NCBI GenBank assembly: GCA_004555725.1 | Contig: SFHC01000008.1 | Coordinates: forward strand, 1-64,000 | Direction of reading: 5' to 3' | DNA: 64,000 nt | Origin: [Eubacterium] saphenum | GTDB taxonomy: Bacteria; Bacillota; Clostridia; Peptostreptococcales; Anaerovoracaceae | Part shown: one piece after another, positions 32,574 to 41,761 of the stretch | Layout of the letters: every line of letters begins with the position of its first letter | Numbering within the stretch: position 1 is the stretch's first letter | Notes under the pieces: model-generated | Told to the model about the DNA's origin: nothing | Databases searched by the model: none | Seen by the model: the letters and a program-made list of their open reading frames with translations, nothing else | Translations under genes and position numbers: made by a program

Positions 32574-33545
32574 ATGAGAAGAATGAGAAGGCTGAGAAGT
32601 TCAGCAAGAATGAGAAAACTGGTGCAGGAGAATCGTCTGAGCCCGGATGAGCTGATTTATCCGATGTTTATCGCGGAAGGCGAGAATATCAAGAATCCTG
32701 TGCCGTCGATGCCGGGCGTGTACCAGTGGTCGATTGACCGTCTGCCGGAGCTGCTGGATGATGTAATGGAGAGCGGTGTCCGGGGGCTTTTGGTGTTTGG
32801 AATTCCGGCGCACAAGGATGAGGTAGGCAGCGAGGCCTATGACCATAACGGCGTGACGCAGCAGGGAATCCGGTTCATTAAGAAATACGCGCCGGAACTT
32901 CTGGTGATTGCGGATGTGTGCCTTTGTGAATATACGTCGCACGGCCACTGCGGGCTGATCCGGGATGGAGAAATTCTGAATGACGAGACGCTGCCGCTTT
33001 TGGCGAAGGCGTCTGTAACGCTGGCTGAGGCGGGAGCGGATATGATTGCGCCGTCGGATATGATGGACGGGCGTGTTGCGTCGATCCGGAAAGCGCTCGA
33101 TGACGCCGGTTACCTGAATACGCCGATCATGTCATACAGCGCCAAGTTTGCATCCGTGTATTATTCCCCGTTCCGGGATGCTGCACACTCTGCGCCGGCT
33201 TTTGGGGACCGGAAAACGTACCAGATGGATCCGCCGAACGGAGATGAGGCCGTCCGGGAGTGCCTGACGGATATTGAAGAGGGTGCAGACATCCTGATTG
33301 TAAAGCCGGCGCTGGCGTATCTGGACGTGGTAAAGGAAGTTTCCAGTCTTGTGCGCGTCCCGGTTGCGACCTATAACGTGAGCGGCGAGTACGCCATGGT
33401 CAAGGCGGCAGCGGAAAAGGGCTGGATCGATGAGAAGCGCGTCGTCATGGAGAATCTGATTTCCATGAAGCGCGCCGGAGCAGACATCATCATTACCTAT
33501 CACGCGCTTGATGCAGCCAGATGGCTGAGAGAAGACGCAAAATAG
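32574..33545 (+). CDS. hemB: Delta-aminolevulinic acid dehydratase (porphobilinogen synthase)
   Basis: This 323-residue protein has the two Schiff-base lysines (K191 in SYSAKFASVYYSPF and one in ILIVKPALAYLD). It also has a zinc-type cysteine site, C116, C118 and C126, in ADVCLCEYTSHGHCG. It joins two aminolevulinate molecules into porphobilinogen, the substrate of HemC. No glutamyl-tRNA reductase or HemL is in the window, nor a sirohydrochlorin ferrochelatase, so those steps must be encoded elsewhere. Confidence 0.93.
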   Translation: MRRMRRLRSSARMRKLVQENRLSPDELIYPMFIAEGENIKNPVPSMPGVYQWSIDRLPELLDDVMESGVRGLLVFGIPAHKDEVGSEAYDHNGVTQQGIRFIKKYAPELLVIADVCLCEYTSHGHCGLIRDGEILNDETLPLLAKASVTLAEAGADMIAPSDMMDGRVASIRKALDDAGYLNTPIMSYSAKFASVYYSPFRDAAHSAPAFGDRKTYQMDPPNGDEAVRECLTDIEEGADILIVKPALAYLDVVKEVSSLVRVPVATYNVSGEYAMVKAAAEKGWIDEKRVVMENLISMKRAGADIIITYHALDAARWLREDAK

Positions 33546-33574
33546 TCTGTCCGGAAATCGCATAAAGAAAAATA

Positions 33575-33606
33575 CGAGGGAGCTGCTGTGAACTGCAGCT
33601 CCCTCG
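33575..33606. terminator. Bidirectional terminator between hemB and the peroxidase gene
   Basis: CGAGGGAGCTGC (33575-33586) pairs exactly with GCAGCTCCCTCG (33595-33606). On the minus strand the hairpin is followed by TATTTTTCTTT, so it best serves the peroxidase gene. Confidence 0.7.
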
Positions 33607-33676
33607 GCTTTGATAAAAGGAGTATGTGGAAATTATTCGGATTACTGCATAAGGCAATTTCTGCAGTAACGCAGGA

Positions 33677-34225
33677 TTACAGCAGTTCAGCGACTGCCGC
33701 GTCAACGGCCTTCATATCCGCCGTCGGCTCAAAACGCTGGAGCACGTTTCCTTCACGGTCAACCAGGAATTTTGTAAAATTCCACTTGATCTTCGGATTG
33801 TTCTTATAGTCCTTATCGAACTTCTTCAGCATCGCGCTCATTGCAAGAGCTTTCGGGCCTTTTCCCATGCCTTCAAATCCTTTCTGGCTCTTCAGGTATG
33901 TGTAAAGCGGGAGTTCATTCTCACCGTTGACGTCTGATTTTTTCATCTGCGGGAACTTGGTGTTATAGTGCAGTGTGCAGAATTCATGAATCTCTTCATC
34001 CGTTCCCGGAGCCTGTCCGAGGAACTGGTTGCACGGAATGTCGATAATTTCCAGTCCCTGGTCGTGATACTTTTCATACATGGATTCCAGATCCTCATAC
34101 TGAGGGGTAAAGCCGCAGCCGGTTGCCGTGTTCACGATCAGCATGACTTTTCCCTTAAATTCAGAAAGAGAAAGTTCTTTTCCATCTACCGTCGGTACGG
34201 AATACTCATAGATTTTGCTGCTCAT
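33677..34225 (-). CDS. Glutathione peroxidase-family thiol peroxidase (BtuE/Gpx-like)
   Basis: This 182-residue protein has the peroxidatic cysteine C37 in VNTATGCGFTPQYEDLESMY, the PCNQFLGQAPG motif and IKWNFTKFLVDREG with the conserved tryptophan and asparagine. It reduces peroxides; bacterial members usually use thioredoxin. The ATG at 34225 follows AGGAGG; the open frame extends to 34270 without a better start. It is transcribed alone from the promoter at 34286-34313. Confidence 0.9.
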   Translation of the reverse strand: MSSKIYEYSVPTVDGKELSLSEFKGKVMLIVNTATGCGFTPQYEDLESMYEKYHDQGLEIIDIPCNQFLGQAPGTDEEIHEFCTLHYNTKFPQMKKSDVNGENELPLYTYLKSQKGFEGMGKGPKALAMSAMLKKFDKDYKNNPKIKWNFTKFLVDREGNVLQRFEPTADMKAVDAAVAELL

Positions 34226-34285
34226 GATTAACCTCCTGTATATTTTATATTGCGTTAAATTCAATTGCACTCAATTTATATTCTT

Positions 34286-34313
34286 ATTATACCCGACAAA
34301 GATTGATTGTCAA
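34286..34313 (-). promoter_or_regulatory. Promoter of the peroxidase gene
   Basis: On the minus strand, TTGACA (34308-34313) and TATAAT (34286-34291), both perfect consensus, stand 16 bases apart. The AT-rich stretch between -10 and start (34226-34285) contains TTGC/GCAA half-sites, but I see no clear PerR or OhrR box. The rest of the gap up to 34533 holds no gene. Confidence 0.7.
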
Positions 34314-34533
34314 GGGGAGAATTTTCGATTTTTGACAAAAAAGAAAAGAGCAAGGCGCATAGCCTGTGAAGAATTGTCAAGCCTGTGCAAACGATGTCTA
34401 AAACATTCTTCTTCTTTTGAAATGACAGTGGATTCTGCATCCTGAACATGATATAGTTGGCTTGTAAGTAAGAAGAAGAAAAAAGGACACGGAGGAGTGT
34501 GTTCGGAAGACCAAAAAGAAGGATGTGATCAGA

Positions 34534-35358
34534 ATGAAGATTAATTTTAACGAGAAAAAAGGCTTTATCTGCGATATGGACGGGGTCATCTATCATGGAA
34601 ACATGATCCTTCCGGGGGTAAAGGAGTTTATAAAATGGCTGCAGGATGAGAAAAAGTCGTACCTCTTCCTGACCAATAACAGCGGCTACACGCCGCGCGA
34701 GCTGAATCAGAAACTGCAGCGGATGGGACTGGATGTTCCGGAAGAGCATTTCTACACAAGCGCCCTGGCAACTGCCGCTTTTCTTGCGGATCAGGCGCCG
34801 GGATGTTCGGCTTATGTCATTGGAGAAGCCGGCCTGCTGAACGCGCTTTACGATGTCGGCATCGTCATGAATGATGTCGATCCGGATTACGTCGTGATCG
34901 GAGAAGGAAAGAATTATTCTCTTGATACGCTGACCAAAGCATGCAATCTGGTTATGAACGGGGCCAAGCTGATCGGAGCCAATTCCGATATTTCCGGACC
35001 GATTGAGAACGGAATTATGCCGGCCTGCGGATCACTGGTTGCTCCAGTTGAGATGGCAACAGGAACGAAGGCGTATTTCTGTGGAAAACCAAACCCGCTC
35101 ATGATGCGTACAGGGCTGAAGCGTCTCGGCTGCCACTCCAACGAGGCCGTGATGATCGGCGACCGCATGGACACCGATGTCATTTCCGGTCTGGAGAGCG
35201 GAATGTCAACTGTTCTGGTCCTCTCCGGCGTTTCCGACATGGATACCCTGAAATCTTATGCTTATCGCCCGTCTGTCGTGTTCAGCGGCGTCGGAGAAAT
35301 TCCGAAAGCTGCCGCCGCGTCCCGGAACGGCGCGCCTGCAGAGAAAAAGAAAGCATAA
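34534..35358 (+). CDS. HAD-IIA family phosphatase (NagD/4-nitrophenylphosphatase-like)
   Basis: This 274-residue protein has the HAD motif I CDMDGVIYHG, motif II LTNNSGYTPREL, a large C2-type cap, and the motif III/IV region FCGKPNPLMM and MIGDRMDTDVISG. It hydrolyses sugar phosphates or nucleotides such as UMP. I use the ATG at 34534, with AAGGA at suitable distance; a GTG at 34525 is too close to that site. It ends in a terminator at 35377. Confidence 0.88.
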   Translation: MKINFNEKKGFICDMDGVIYHGNMILPGVKEFIKWLQDEKKSYLFLTNNSGYTPRELNQKLQRMGLDVPEEHFYTSALATAAFLADQAPGCSAYVIGEAGLLNALYDVGIVMNDVDPDYVVIGEGKNYSLDTLTKACNLVMNGAKLIGANSDISGPIENGIMPACGSLVAPVEMATGTKAYFCGKPNPLMMRTGLKRLGCHSNEAVMIGDRMDTDVISGLESGMSTVLVLSGVSDMDTLKSYAYRPSVVFSGVGEIPKAAAASRNGAPAEKKKA

Positions 35359-35376
35359 TAAAACTGACATAAAGAG

Positions 35377-35421
35377 ACCGCTGCATTTCAACATAGAATC
35401 ATGCTGAAAGCAGCGGTTTTT
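35377..35421. terminator. Terminator between the phosphatase and carbonic anhydrase genes
   Basis: ACCGCTGC (35377-35384) pairs with GCAGCGGT (35410-35417), with an inner TTTCA/TGAAA extension, and five T at 35417-35421. Confidence 0.7.
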
Positions 35422-35432
35422 CTGCGTACAGA

Positions 35433-36011
35433 TCAGTCAAAGAATTCAACTTTTCCGGTTTCAATATCGTAGAGTGCGCCGGTGACTTCCAGGCCGTTTT
35501 CCTCTTCGCTTTCCAGGATTTCAAAACTGTTTTCAATCCGGTGGATGCTGTGGCGGACATTCAGCACAGCGGCGGTGCGGTCATCGGTCTCCTTTCCGAT
35601 GGCATCCCGGATCTCCTCCAGAATCGACTGAATGAACTTACTGTCCTCATCCGGATGCATAGCCGCTTCGACGGCGCCGCAGTGCGTATGTCCCATGACG
35701 ACGATCAGACGCGCGCCGAGATGCTTCTGCGCGTATTCAATGCTGGCAAGCTGGTGCTTGTCGATGACATTTCCGGCTACGCGGATGACAAAGAGATCAC
35801 CGATTCCTGCGCTGAAGATATTCTCCGGAATGACACGGGAGTCCGAACAGGTTATCACGATGGCAAACGGCGACTGCCCTGAAGAAGCCGTTTCCTTCCG
35901 CACAGATGGGGAAATATTTCCTGAAGAAGTCTCTGCCTCAAGGTAGCGCAGATTCCCTTCCTTCAGACGCTCAAGCGCCTCATGCGCATTTAAATTCTGT
36001 TTTGCTGACAT
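35433..36011 (-). CDS. Beta-class carbonic anhydrase
   Basis: This 192-residue protein has the zinc site C55, H108 and C111, with the D57-R59 dyad, in TCSDSRVIPENIF and MGHTHCGAVEA. It interconverts CO2 and bicarbonate. GAGGTG precedes the ATG at 36011. The C-terminal segment LEVTGALYDIETGKVEFF is typical. It is convergent with the phosphatase gene. Confidence 0.92.
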   Translation of the reverse strand: MSAKQNLNAHEALERLKEGNLRYLEAETSSGNISPSVRKETASSGQSPFAIVITCSDSRVIPENIFSAGIGDLFVIRVAGNVIDKHQLASIEYAQKHLGARLIVVMGHTHCGAVEAAMHPDEDSKFIQSILEEIRDAIGKETDDRTAAVLNVRHSIHRIENSFEILESEEENGLEVTGALYDIETGKVEFFD

Positions 36012-36186
36012 GATATCACCTCTTTTCTGCTTTTCTATATCTTACATCGTTTATCAGCGATATTCCATAGCTTGCGTGAAAAGAATGAATATTATCAGCC
36101 ATCCGGAAGGCTGCCGAAAAACCGGGCGGAGCCGTAGGAACGGAGAACCCCTTGCGCGTGTGCTATTTGTCGAAAATGGAATCCGA

Positions 36187-36216
36187 TTGACGAGGGCGGA
36201 CGGAGGCGGATATACT
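36187..36216 (+). promoter_or_regulatory. Promoter of the aldo/keto reductase gene
   Basis: TTGACG (36187-36192) and TATACT (36211-36216) at 18-base spacing, 34 bases before the start codon. Confidence 0.5.
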
Positions 36217-36250
36217 GAGAAAAAGCTGTGGTAGAGATGGAGGTGTAGAA

Positions 36251-37441
36251 ATGAAGTATCGTGAAGATAAGAAGGGAAGTCCGATCTCAGCCTTGGGGTT
36301 TGGATGCATGCGGTTTACGCGGACGGCCGGGAATATCGATCTGGAGAAAGCAGAGCAAGAGCTGATGGAGGCGTACCGGCAGGGGGTCAATTATTTTGAT
36401 ACCGCGTATGTCTATCCGGGGAGTGAGGCGGCGATCGGAAAGATTTTTCAGAAGAACGGAATCCGGGAGAAGATAAACATCGCGGCTAAGCTGCCGCAGT
36501 ACATGGTGACGACGCCCGGAGATATGGATAAGTATTTCCAGGAAGAGCTGCACCGGCTGCGGACGGACTATGTGGATTATTATCTGATGCACCATATGAC
36601 GGACATTGTACAGTGGAAAAAACTGCAGGCGCTTGGCATCGAGGACTGGATTGCGGAGAAAAAGCGTTCCGGGCAGATCAGGAATATCGGCTTCTCGTAT
36701 CACGGGAACACGGAGGATTTTCTGAAGATCCTGGATGCCTATGACTGGGATATGTGCCAGATTCAGTATAACTATGTGGACGAGCACACACAGGCGGGGG
36801 CAGAAGGACTGCATGCAGCAGGGAAAAAGGGAATTCCTGTCGTGATCATGGAACCGCTGCGCGGCGGCAAGCTGGTTAATCTTCTTCCGGAAAAGGCCAA
36901 AGCCCTGATCCGGTCGCAGGAAAGCGGGTATACCGCGGCGGAGTACGGGCTCAGATGGCTCTGGAATCAGCCGGAGGTGACATGCGTGCTGTCCGGAATG
37001 AATTCCCTGGATATGGTGAAAGAGAATTGCAGGATTGCTTCAGAAGCAGAAGCCGGCGGGTTTTCACAAGAGGATTTCCGGGTCATTGAAGAGGTGAAGC
37101 AGATTATCCACGAGACCGAAAAAGTCGGATGCACCGGCTGCGGGTACTGTATGCCTTGTCCGCAGGGCGTCGATATTCCAGGTGCTTTTCGGTGCTGGAA
37201 CCGCATGTATTCAGAGAACAAGGGAACCGGCCGCAAAGAGTACGCCCAGACCGTCGGACTCAGGATGGAGCCGGCTTTTGCCAGCCAGTGCGTGCAGTGC
37301 GGAAAATGCGAGACCCGCTGCCCGCAGAGCATTCCGATCCGCGAGAAACTGAAAGAAGCCGATAAAGCCCTGCGCCCGCTGCCTTACCGCATCGGCATCG
37401 CGCTGGCGAGAAAAAAGATGCTGAAGAAGATCCGGGCGTAA
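36251..37441 (+). CDS. Aldo/keto reductase with C-terminal 4Fe-4S ferredoxin domain
   Basis: This 396-residue protein has an aldo/keto reductase barrel (NYFDTAYVYPGSE with the catalytic Asp and Tyr, the lysine in AAKLPQY, and YLMHHMTD). A ferredoxin-like tail with CTGCGYCMPCPQGVDIP and CVQCGKCETRCPQSIPI would bind two 4Fe-4S clusters. This architecture is common in anaerobes, but its substrates are mostly unknown; it could link NADPH or flavin chemistry to ferredoxin. AGGTG precedes the ATG. Confidence 0.88.
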   Translation: MKYREDKKGSPISALGFGCMRFTRTAGNIDLEKAEQELMEAYRQGVNYFDTAYVYPGSEAAIGKIFQKNGIREKINIAAKLPQYMVTTPGDMDKYFQEELHRLRTDYVDYYLMHHMTDIVQWKKLQALGIEDWIAEKKRSGQIRNIGFSYHGNTEDFLKILDAYDWDMCQIQYNYVDEHTQAGAEGLHAAGKKGIPVVIMEPLRGGKLVNLLPEKAKALIRSQESGYTAAEYGLRWLWNQPEVTCVLSGMNSLDMVKENCRIASEAEAGGFSQEDFRVIEEVKQIIHETEKVGCTGCGYCMPCPQGVDIPGAFRCWNRMYSENKGTGRKEYAQTVGLRMEPAFASQCVQCGKCETRCPQSIPIREKLKEADKALRPLPYRIGIALARKKMLKKIRA

Positions 37442-37683
37442 GTGCCCCGGAAAAGCGGCAGTGTGGGACGGTCCCGAAAAACGGGCAGCCGTGGAAGAAT
37501 CCAGGAGGGGTGGCCCCTGGAATTGTGGCGTCGCGGAGGGTAACCGGTCTCGGAATGGAATTGAACAGAGAAAAATCAGGCGTTTGGGGGAGGAGAATAA
37601 AGTATTGGTTTGTGTATACTGAATACTTTATGGTACAACAACAATACTATGCGATATTAATTGTGGTGTATAAATAAAAATAC

Positions 37684-37712
37684 TTGACGAATATGTGAGT
37701 GTGCCGTATTAT
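37684..37712 (+). promoter_or_regulatory. Promoter and long leader of the APC permease gene
   Basis: TTGACG (37684-37689) and TATTAT (37707-37712) at 17-base spacing start a roughly 285-base leader. A hairpin ACCGGGAGA/TCTCCGGT near 37940-37960 lies in the leader. I could not match it to a known riboswitch class. Upstream, 37442-37683 is gene-free, with a CCAGG/CCTGG hairpin near 37500-37520 and a TGTATACTGAATAC site near 37613. Confidence 0.5.
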
Positions 37713-38003
37713 AGATATATCCTATTTATTCTATAGGAAAAGGGTGTAATTTGTTGCGGAGATTAATTTATCCGGCAGAACACTGGTTACTGTCACGCCT
37801 GATTTATTATTTGTACTGAGTTTTTAGAATAACAGTCGATTGGAATGGGGTTATCCAATCAGGGGGGAAAGCTCAGTTCCGCCAGCAGGGATTTCGACAT
37901 GGGGGTGCCGGAGCCTGCAGGATGGCAGAACGCAAATAATAACCGGGAGAGTAAATCTCCGGTCAGGACAATGCACGCCTGAAAGAGAAGGGAGTATTGG
38001 GTT

Positions 38004-39458
38004 ATGAGTAAAAAGGAAGCGCACACGTCTTTGAAAAAAGACCAGCTGGGATTCTTTGAAGTTGTCGCGCTGTCTGTTGCGATCATCGCACCGACATTTG
38101 CAAGTTCAATGAATCTCGGCATGATGGTCAGCTCAGCGGGTTCGGCCATCGGATTTGTATTCGTTATTTCTGTATTGATGCTGCTCTGCGTTGCGATGAG
38201 CTTTGTCAAATTCGGTCAGAGAGTGGCGTCTGCCGGTTCGGCGTACACATATGTAAAAGCCGGACTGGGCGATAATGTTTCAACCATCACAGGATGGGGA
38301 CTTCTGCTTGCGTATTTCACATTTACAAGCGGATGCTCATCTGCATTTGGCTATCTTCTGTCCGCGTTCATCAAGGAAGTTTCCGGTGTAACGGTTCCGT
38401 GGATATATCTTGCTGTTCTCGGCATTGTTGCGATTTGGCTGATCACCTACTATGACATCCAGCTGTCCACAAGAATCATGCTGTTCGTAGAACTTGCATC
38501 CACAGTGCTGCTGGTTGTCGTTGCTATTTTCATCGTGGCAAAGGTCGGGCAGGCCGGCGGAATTTCTGCGATGCCGTTTAAGCTGAAGGGCGCGTTCATG
38601 CCGGACGGAAGCAAGGTTACCGCAGCAGGAATCGGAGCCGCAATTGTTCCAGCGGTCCTCTGCTTCGGCGGATTTGAAGGCGCGGCATCTCTGGGTGAGG
38701 AATCCAGAAATCCAAAGAAATATATTCCTCTTGCTATTTTAAGTACAGTCATCTTTGCCGGTGCAATCTTTGTCATCATGGCATGGGCAGAAATGAATGG
38801 TTTCGGCCTGACAAAAGCTGGCCTGACCAAGTTTGCTAATTCTGGATCTTCGGTTGTAGAACTGTCCAGCATGTACACCAACAACGGAATTACCATTCTG
38901 GTAACGCTCGCGATTGTAGTATCTGCGTTTTCTACAGCACTTGGATCTATGACAGCATCCACTCGTATGCTGTATGAGCTGAGCAAGGAACACAAGGCTC
39001 CGGCTGTTTTCTCTCGTGTACATAAGACGCATAATACGCCGTACACTTCTGACCATACAATCTTTGTGATCGCGCTGATTCCGCCGATTGCAATGTATGC
39101 GGCATCCCACGGAGCGGTTTCCGGAACAGATGTGTTCGGAACGGTGGCAACGGTCGGTATTCTAGGTCTGATCCTGACCTATGCTCTGACCTGCCTGAGC
39201 TCAATTGTGTATTTCACAAAGGTCCGCGACGGCAAGAGAGAATGGACCTGGCAGGTTGTATTTCCTGTAATTGCCATTGCAGTCATGGCTTACTGCTTCT
39301 ACGGCAACCTGGTTGGAAATTCACTGGCTGTCATCACCTTTATCGTTTTGATTGCCGGATTCATTGTCACGAAGGTTTATCAGCACAGAGCCGGTTATTC
39401 AGCAGACGAGAAGCTGAACCAGGCAAAAGCGGCTGCCGGAAACGGACAGACGCTGTAA
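38004..39458 (+). CDS. APC-family amino acid permease
   Basis: This 484-residue protein has about twelve helices and the APC motifs GFFEVVALSVAIIAPTFAS (first helix), ASAGSAYTYVKAGLG and FGGFEGAASLGEESRNPKK. It should import an amino acid or amine with protons. A GAAGGGAG site precedes the ATG. It is a single-gene unit with its own promoter, a long leader and a strong terminator. The substrate is not evident. Confidence 0.87.
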   Translation: MSKKEAHTSLKKDQLGFFEVVALSVAIIAPTFASSMNLGMMVSSAGSAIGFVFVISVLMLLCVAMSFVKFGQRVASAGSAYTYVKAGLGDNVSTITGWGLLLAYFTFTSGCSSAFGYLLSAFIKEVSGVTVPWIYLAVLGIVAIWLITYYDIQLSTRIMLFVELASTVLLVVVAIFIVAKVGQAGGISAMPFKLKGAFMPDGSKVTAAGIGAAIVPAVLCFGGFEGAASLGEESRNPKKYIPLAILSTVIFAGAIFVIMAWAEMNGFGLTKAGLTKFANSGSSVVELSSMYTNNGITILVTLAIVVSAFSTALGSMTASTRMLYELSKEHKAPAVFSRVHKTHNTPYTSDHTIFVIALIPPIAMYAASHGAVSGTDVFGTVATVGILGLILTYALTCLSSIVYFTKVRDGKREWTWQVVFPVIAIAVMAYCFYGNLVGNSLAVITFIVLIAGFIVTKVYQHRAGYSADEKLNQAKAAAGNGQTL

Positions 39459-39614
39459 AACAGGCTGCCGAGGGATTCCCGGCTGCAAGGTCGGTAAGGT
39501 GATCGCAGATTGCCAGTTGCCGAAGATTGCAGGTCGGCCGCGGCGCGCCGGCTGTTCAGGGATGGCAGAAATATGGAAGACAATGTATCATCAGCTGGTT
39601 TGAGCCTTGCTAAG

Positions 39615-39667
39615 GGCCGCGGAACGATCGCGAGAAAATGATCGTTCCGCGGCCTGTGTTTTTTTGT
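39615..39667 (+). terminator. Strong terminator after the permease gene
   Basis: GGCCGCGGAACGATC (39615-39629) pairs exactly with GATCGTTCCGCGGCC (39640-39654), followed by a run of seven T. Confidence 0.8.
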
Positions 39668-39702
39668 CGGAGGAAAGGGAGAGCGAGGCGATGTGTGACG
39701 TG

Positions 39703-39717
39703 GGTATACAGTATACC
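39703..39717. promoter_or_regulatory. GGTATACAGTATACC palindrome
   Basis: A perfect 15-base palindrome (single central A) in the spacer behind the permease. The same core GTATACAGTATAC occurs in the 102-bp repeats at 26.4 kb and a close form before the terminator at 29.4 kb. Confidence 0.45.
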
Positions 39718-39781
39718 TTGATAGGAATAAAAAGAGCAGAAAGGTGACACGAGGTGCAGATGCTGGGATGCAGGGTTATGT

Positions 39782-40111
39782 ATGAATAAGGTTATGCATG
39801 AATATAGTCGCTGCTTCCGGAATGAGTTCATGGAAATGCGAGAAAAGGGATTTTCGTCTTTTGTACCAACGATTGAAGCAGAAGAAATGGGTAATAAATT
39901 CCTCTTGCTTTCCCCATAGAAGTCAAATAAGATGGATGGACGATGAGCGTGTTCGCAAGTTTATCGGGAAAAATGACAATATGAAAAACAGGTGCTGGAT
40001 CAGCCAAAGTATATGAAAAATACGTTCTGGAAACTGCAGCATTATCAGGTTGAATTAAGTACAATCATTCCTGAAAATGACTGCGTGAGACTGTTCCGTC
40101 AGAGCATGTAA
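39782..40111 (+). pseudogene. Possible decayed gene ahead of the toxin-antitoxin pair
   Basis: Two coding-like fragments lie in different frames. One runs 39782-39919 (45 codons, ending KFLLLSP) and one 39992-40111 (39 codons, containing YMKNTFWKLQHYQVELS); a third-frame stretch around 39937-39990 (DDERVRKFIGKNDN) lies between. They read like one protein broken by frameshifts. AT content rises here together with the toxin-antitoxin genes, hinting at acquired DNA. No family is recognised. Confidence 0.35.
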
Positions 40112-40174
40112 AATAAGGAGTAAATGCTTGATAATATGAGATATATACCATATAATGATCTTAGAGGTTAAAAT

Positions 40175-40531
40175 ATGAGATTTACAGTTGAATTTTATCA
40201 GAAAGAAAATGGTGAAGTTCCGGTAAAGCAATTTATAGATGCACTGGAACCGAAGATGGGAGCAAAGGTGTTATCCATGTTGGAAATATTGGAAGAACGG
40301 GGTAATACACTCAGGCTTCCGTACAGCGGTCCATTGGGAGATGGAATTTTCGAACTGCGATGCAAATTTGGAAGTGATATTACTCGTACACTTTATTTCT
40401 TCTATGAAGGTGCTACGATTGTATTAACCAATGGGTTTGTGAAAAAGACGCAGAAAACGCCGATGGCTGAGATTCAGTTGGCAAAAGACAGAAGAGAAGA
40501 TTATCTACGCCGGAAGGAGGATACAAAATGA
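40175..40531 (+). CDS. higB: HigB/RelE-type toxin (phage Gp49-like)
   Basis: This 118-residue protein belongs to the Gp49/HigB RelE-superfamily: VEFYQKENGEVPVKQFIDAL at the N-terminus, IFELRCKFGSDITRTLYFF in the core, and GFVKKTQKTPMAEIQLAKDR near the end. Such toxins cut mRNA at the ribosome. The toxin gene precedes the antitoxin, the reverse of the usual order but typical of HigBA pairs. The stop overlaps the antitoxin start by four bases. No classical promoter is obvious. Confidence 0.87.
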   Translation: MRFTVEFYQKENGEVPVKQFIDALEPKMGAKVLSMLEILEERGNTLRLPYSGPLGDGIFELRCKFGSDITRTLYFFYEGATIVLTNGFVKKTQKTPMAEIQLAKDRREDYLRRKEDTK

Positions 40532-40821
40532 CACTTCAGGAATATAAAGACGAGAAAATGAAGGACCCGGAATTTGCAAAGGCATATGAGGAAGTTCAGC
40601 CGGAAATGAATGTCATCCGGGCAATTATTGAGGCCAGAACCTCTCAGCATCTTACACAGAAGGAATTATCGATAAAGACTGGAATTGACCAGGCAGAAAT
40701 CAGTAAACTGGAGAATGGGACCAGAAACCCATCAATAAAGTTACTGCAGCGGTTAGCTGATGGCCTTGGAATGGTTTTAGAAATATCCTTCCGACCGAAG
40801 GAAGACGTAAAGAAAGCGTAA
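40528..40821 (+). CDS. higA: HigA-type antitoxin with XRE helix-turn-helix
   Basis: This 97-residue protein has a central XRE-type DNA-binding domain (SQHLTQKELSIKTGIDQAEISKLENGTRNPSIKLLQRLADGLG region, about 42-85). In HigBA systems it binds the toxin and represses its own operon. An AAGGAGG site lies within the end of the toxin gene. A terminator follows at 40879. Confidence 0.88.
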   Translation: MTLQEYKDEKMKDPEFAKAYEEVQPEMNVIRAIIEARTSQHLTQKELSIKTGIDQAEISKLENGTRNPSIKLLQRLADGLGMVLEISFRPKEDVKKA

Positions 40822-40878
40822 CGCAAGAGGAAGAATATACTTTGGGGTTGTTCGGAAGAAAGAAGTATACCCTAAAAG

Positions 40879-40921
40879 GCCTGACCGGAAGGAAAAAACA
40901 ATTTCCTCGGTCGGGCTTTTT
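40879..40921 (+). terminator. Terminator after the toxin-antitoxin pair
   Basis: GCCTGACCG (40879-40887) pairs with CGGTCGGGC (40908-40916), extended by AGGAAA/TTTCCT, and followed by five T. Confidence 0.7.
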
Positions 40922-40943
40922 ACAAACAAGAAAAGAGGCCCCT

Positions 40944-40972
40944 GCACTAAGGCATAAACATATGCTTAGTGC
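40944..40972 (-). terminator. Hairpin at the end of the trp operon
   Basis: GCACTAAG (40944-40951) pairs with CTTAGTGC (40965-40972). Read on the minus strand it lies 15 bases beyond the trpA stop and is followed, after a GGGGCC stretch, by CTCTTTTCTTG, a modest T-run. Confidence 0.45.
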
Positions 40973-40987
40973 AACAGCTCCTTTAAA

Positions 40988-41761
40988 TCAGGCGCGAATG
41001 GCGTCTTTCATGCTCTGGACGTAGTCGCCGATCCCGGAAACGGAGCCGCGGCCTTTGGCGGCGACTTGTTTGACGATGGCGGAGCCGACGATGGCGCCGT
41101 CGGCGAACTGGGTCATCCGGGCGGCCTGTTCCGGGGTGGAGATGCCGAAACCGACGGCGCAAGGGGTGTCGGTGTTCTGACGGATGATGCGGACGATGTG
41201 GCCGATGTCGGTTGTGATTTTTGTGCGGGTTCCCGTGACGCCCAGGGAGGAGACGACGTAGATGAAGCCGGTGGCTTCTTTTGCGATCATGGAGATGCGG
41301 TCTTCGGAGGTCGGAGCGATCATGGAGATCAGATCGAGGCCGTATTTCTCGCAGGTCGGGGCAAAGTCGGCGCGTTCTTCGTATGGGACATCCGGGAGAA
41401 TCAATCCGTCGATGCCGGCTTCTGCAGCGAGGGAAATGAATTTCTCGGTGCCATAGGAGAAGACGACGTTGGCGTATGTCATGAAGACCATTGGAATCTT
41501 GACGTCCTGGCGGATTTCACGGACCATCTGGAAGATCTTGTCGGTGGTGACGCCGCCGGAGAGTGCGCGGATGTTGGCTTCCTGAATGACCGGGCCTTCT
41601 GCGGTCGGGTCGGAGAACGGGATGCCAAGCTCGATCAGGTCGGCTCCGCGCACGGCCATTTCTCTGACGATCGCTTTTGTCGTGTCGAGATCCGGGTCGC
41701 CGCAGGTGATAAATGGAATAAATGCTTTTCCGTTCTGAAATGCTTCTTTAATCTTACTCAT
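40988..41761 (-). CDS. trpA: Tryptophan synthase alpha chain
   Basis: This 257-residue protein has the catalytic pair in [21 protein letters not shown] (Glu and Asp) and the phosphate loop [13 protein letters not shown]. It cleaves indole-3-glycerol phosphate into indole and glyceraldehyde-3-phosphate, and the indole channels to TrpB. It is the last gene of the operon and overlaps the trpB end by 8 bases. Confidence 0.93.
   Translation of the reverse strand: MSKIKEAFQNGKAFIPFITCGDPDLDTTKAIVREMAVRGADLIELGIPFSDPTAEGPVIQEANIRALSGGVTTDKIFQMVREIRQDVKIPMVFMTYANVVFSYGTEKFISLAAEAGIDGLILPDVPYEERADFAPTCEKYGLDLISMIAPTSEDRISMIAKEATGFIYVVSSLGVTGTRTKITTDIGHIVRIIRQNTDTPCAVGFGISTPEQAARMTQFADGAIVGSAIVKQVAAKGRGSVSGIGDYVQSMKDAIRA

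Noticed and set aside
34226..34285. PerR or OhrR operator before the peroxidase gene
   Set aside because: AT-rich half-sites exist, but no sufficiently close match to either consensus.
37713..38003. Known riboswitch in the APC permease leader
   Set aside because: A long leader with a hairpin is present, but I could not match glycine, lysine or guanidine aptamer signatures to it.
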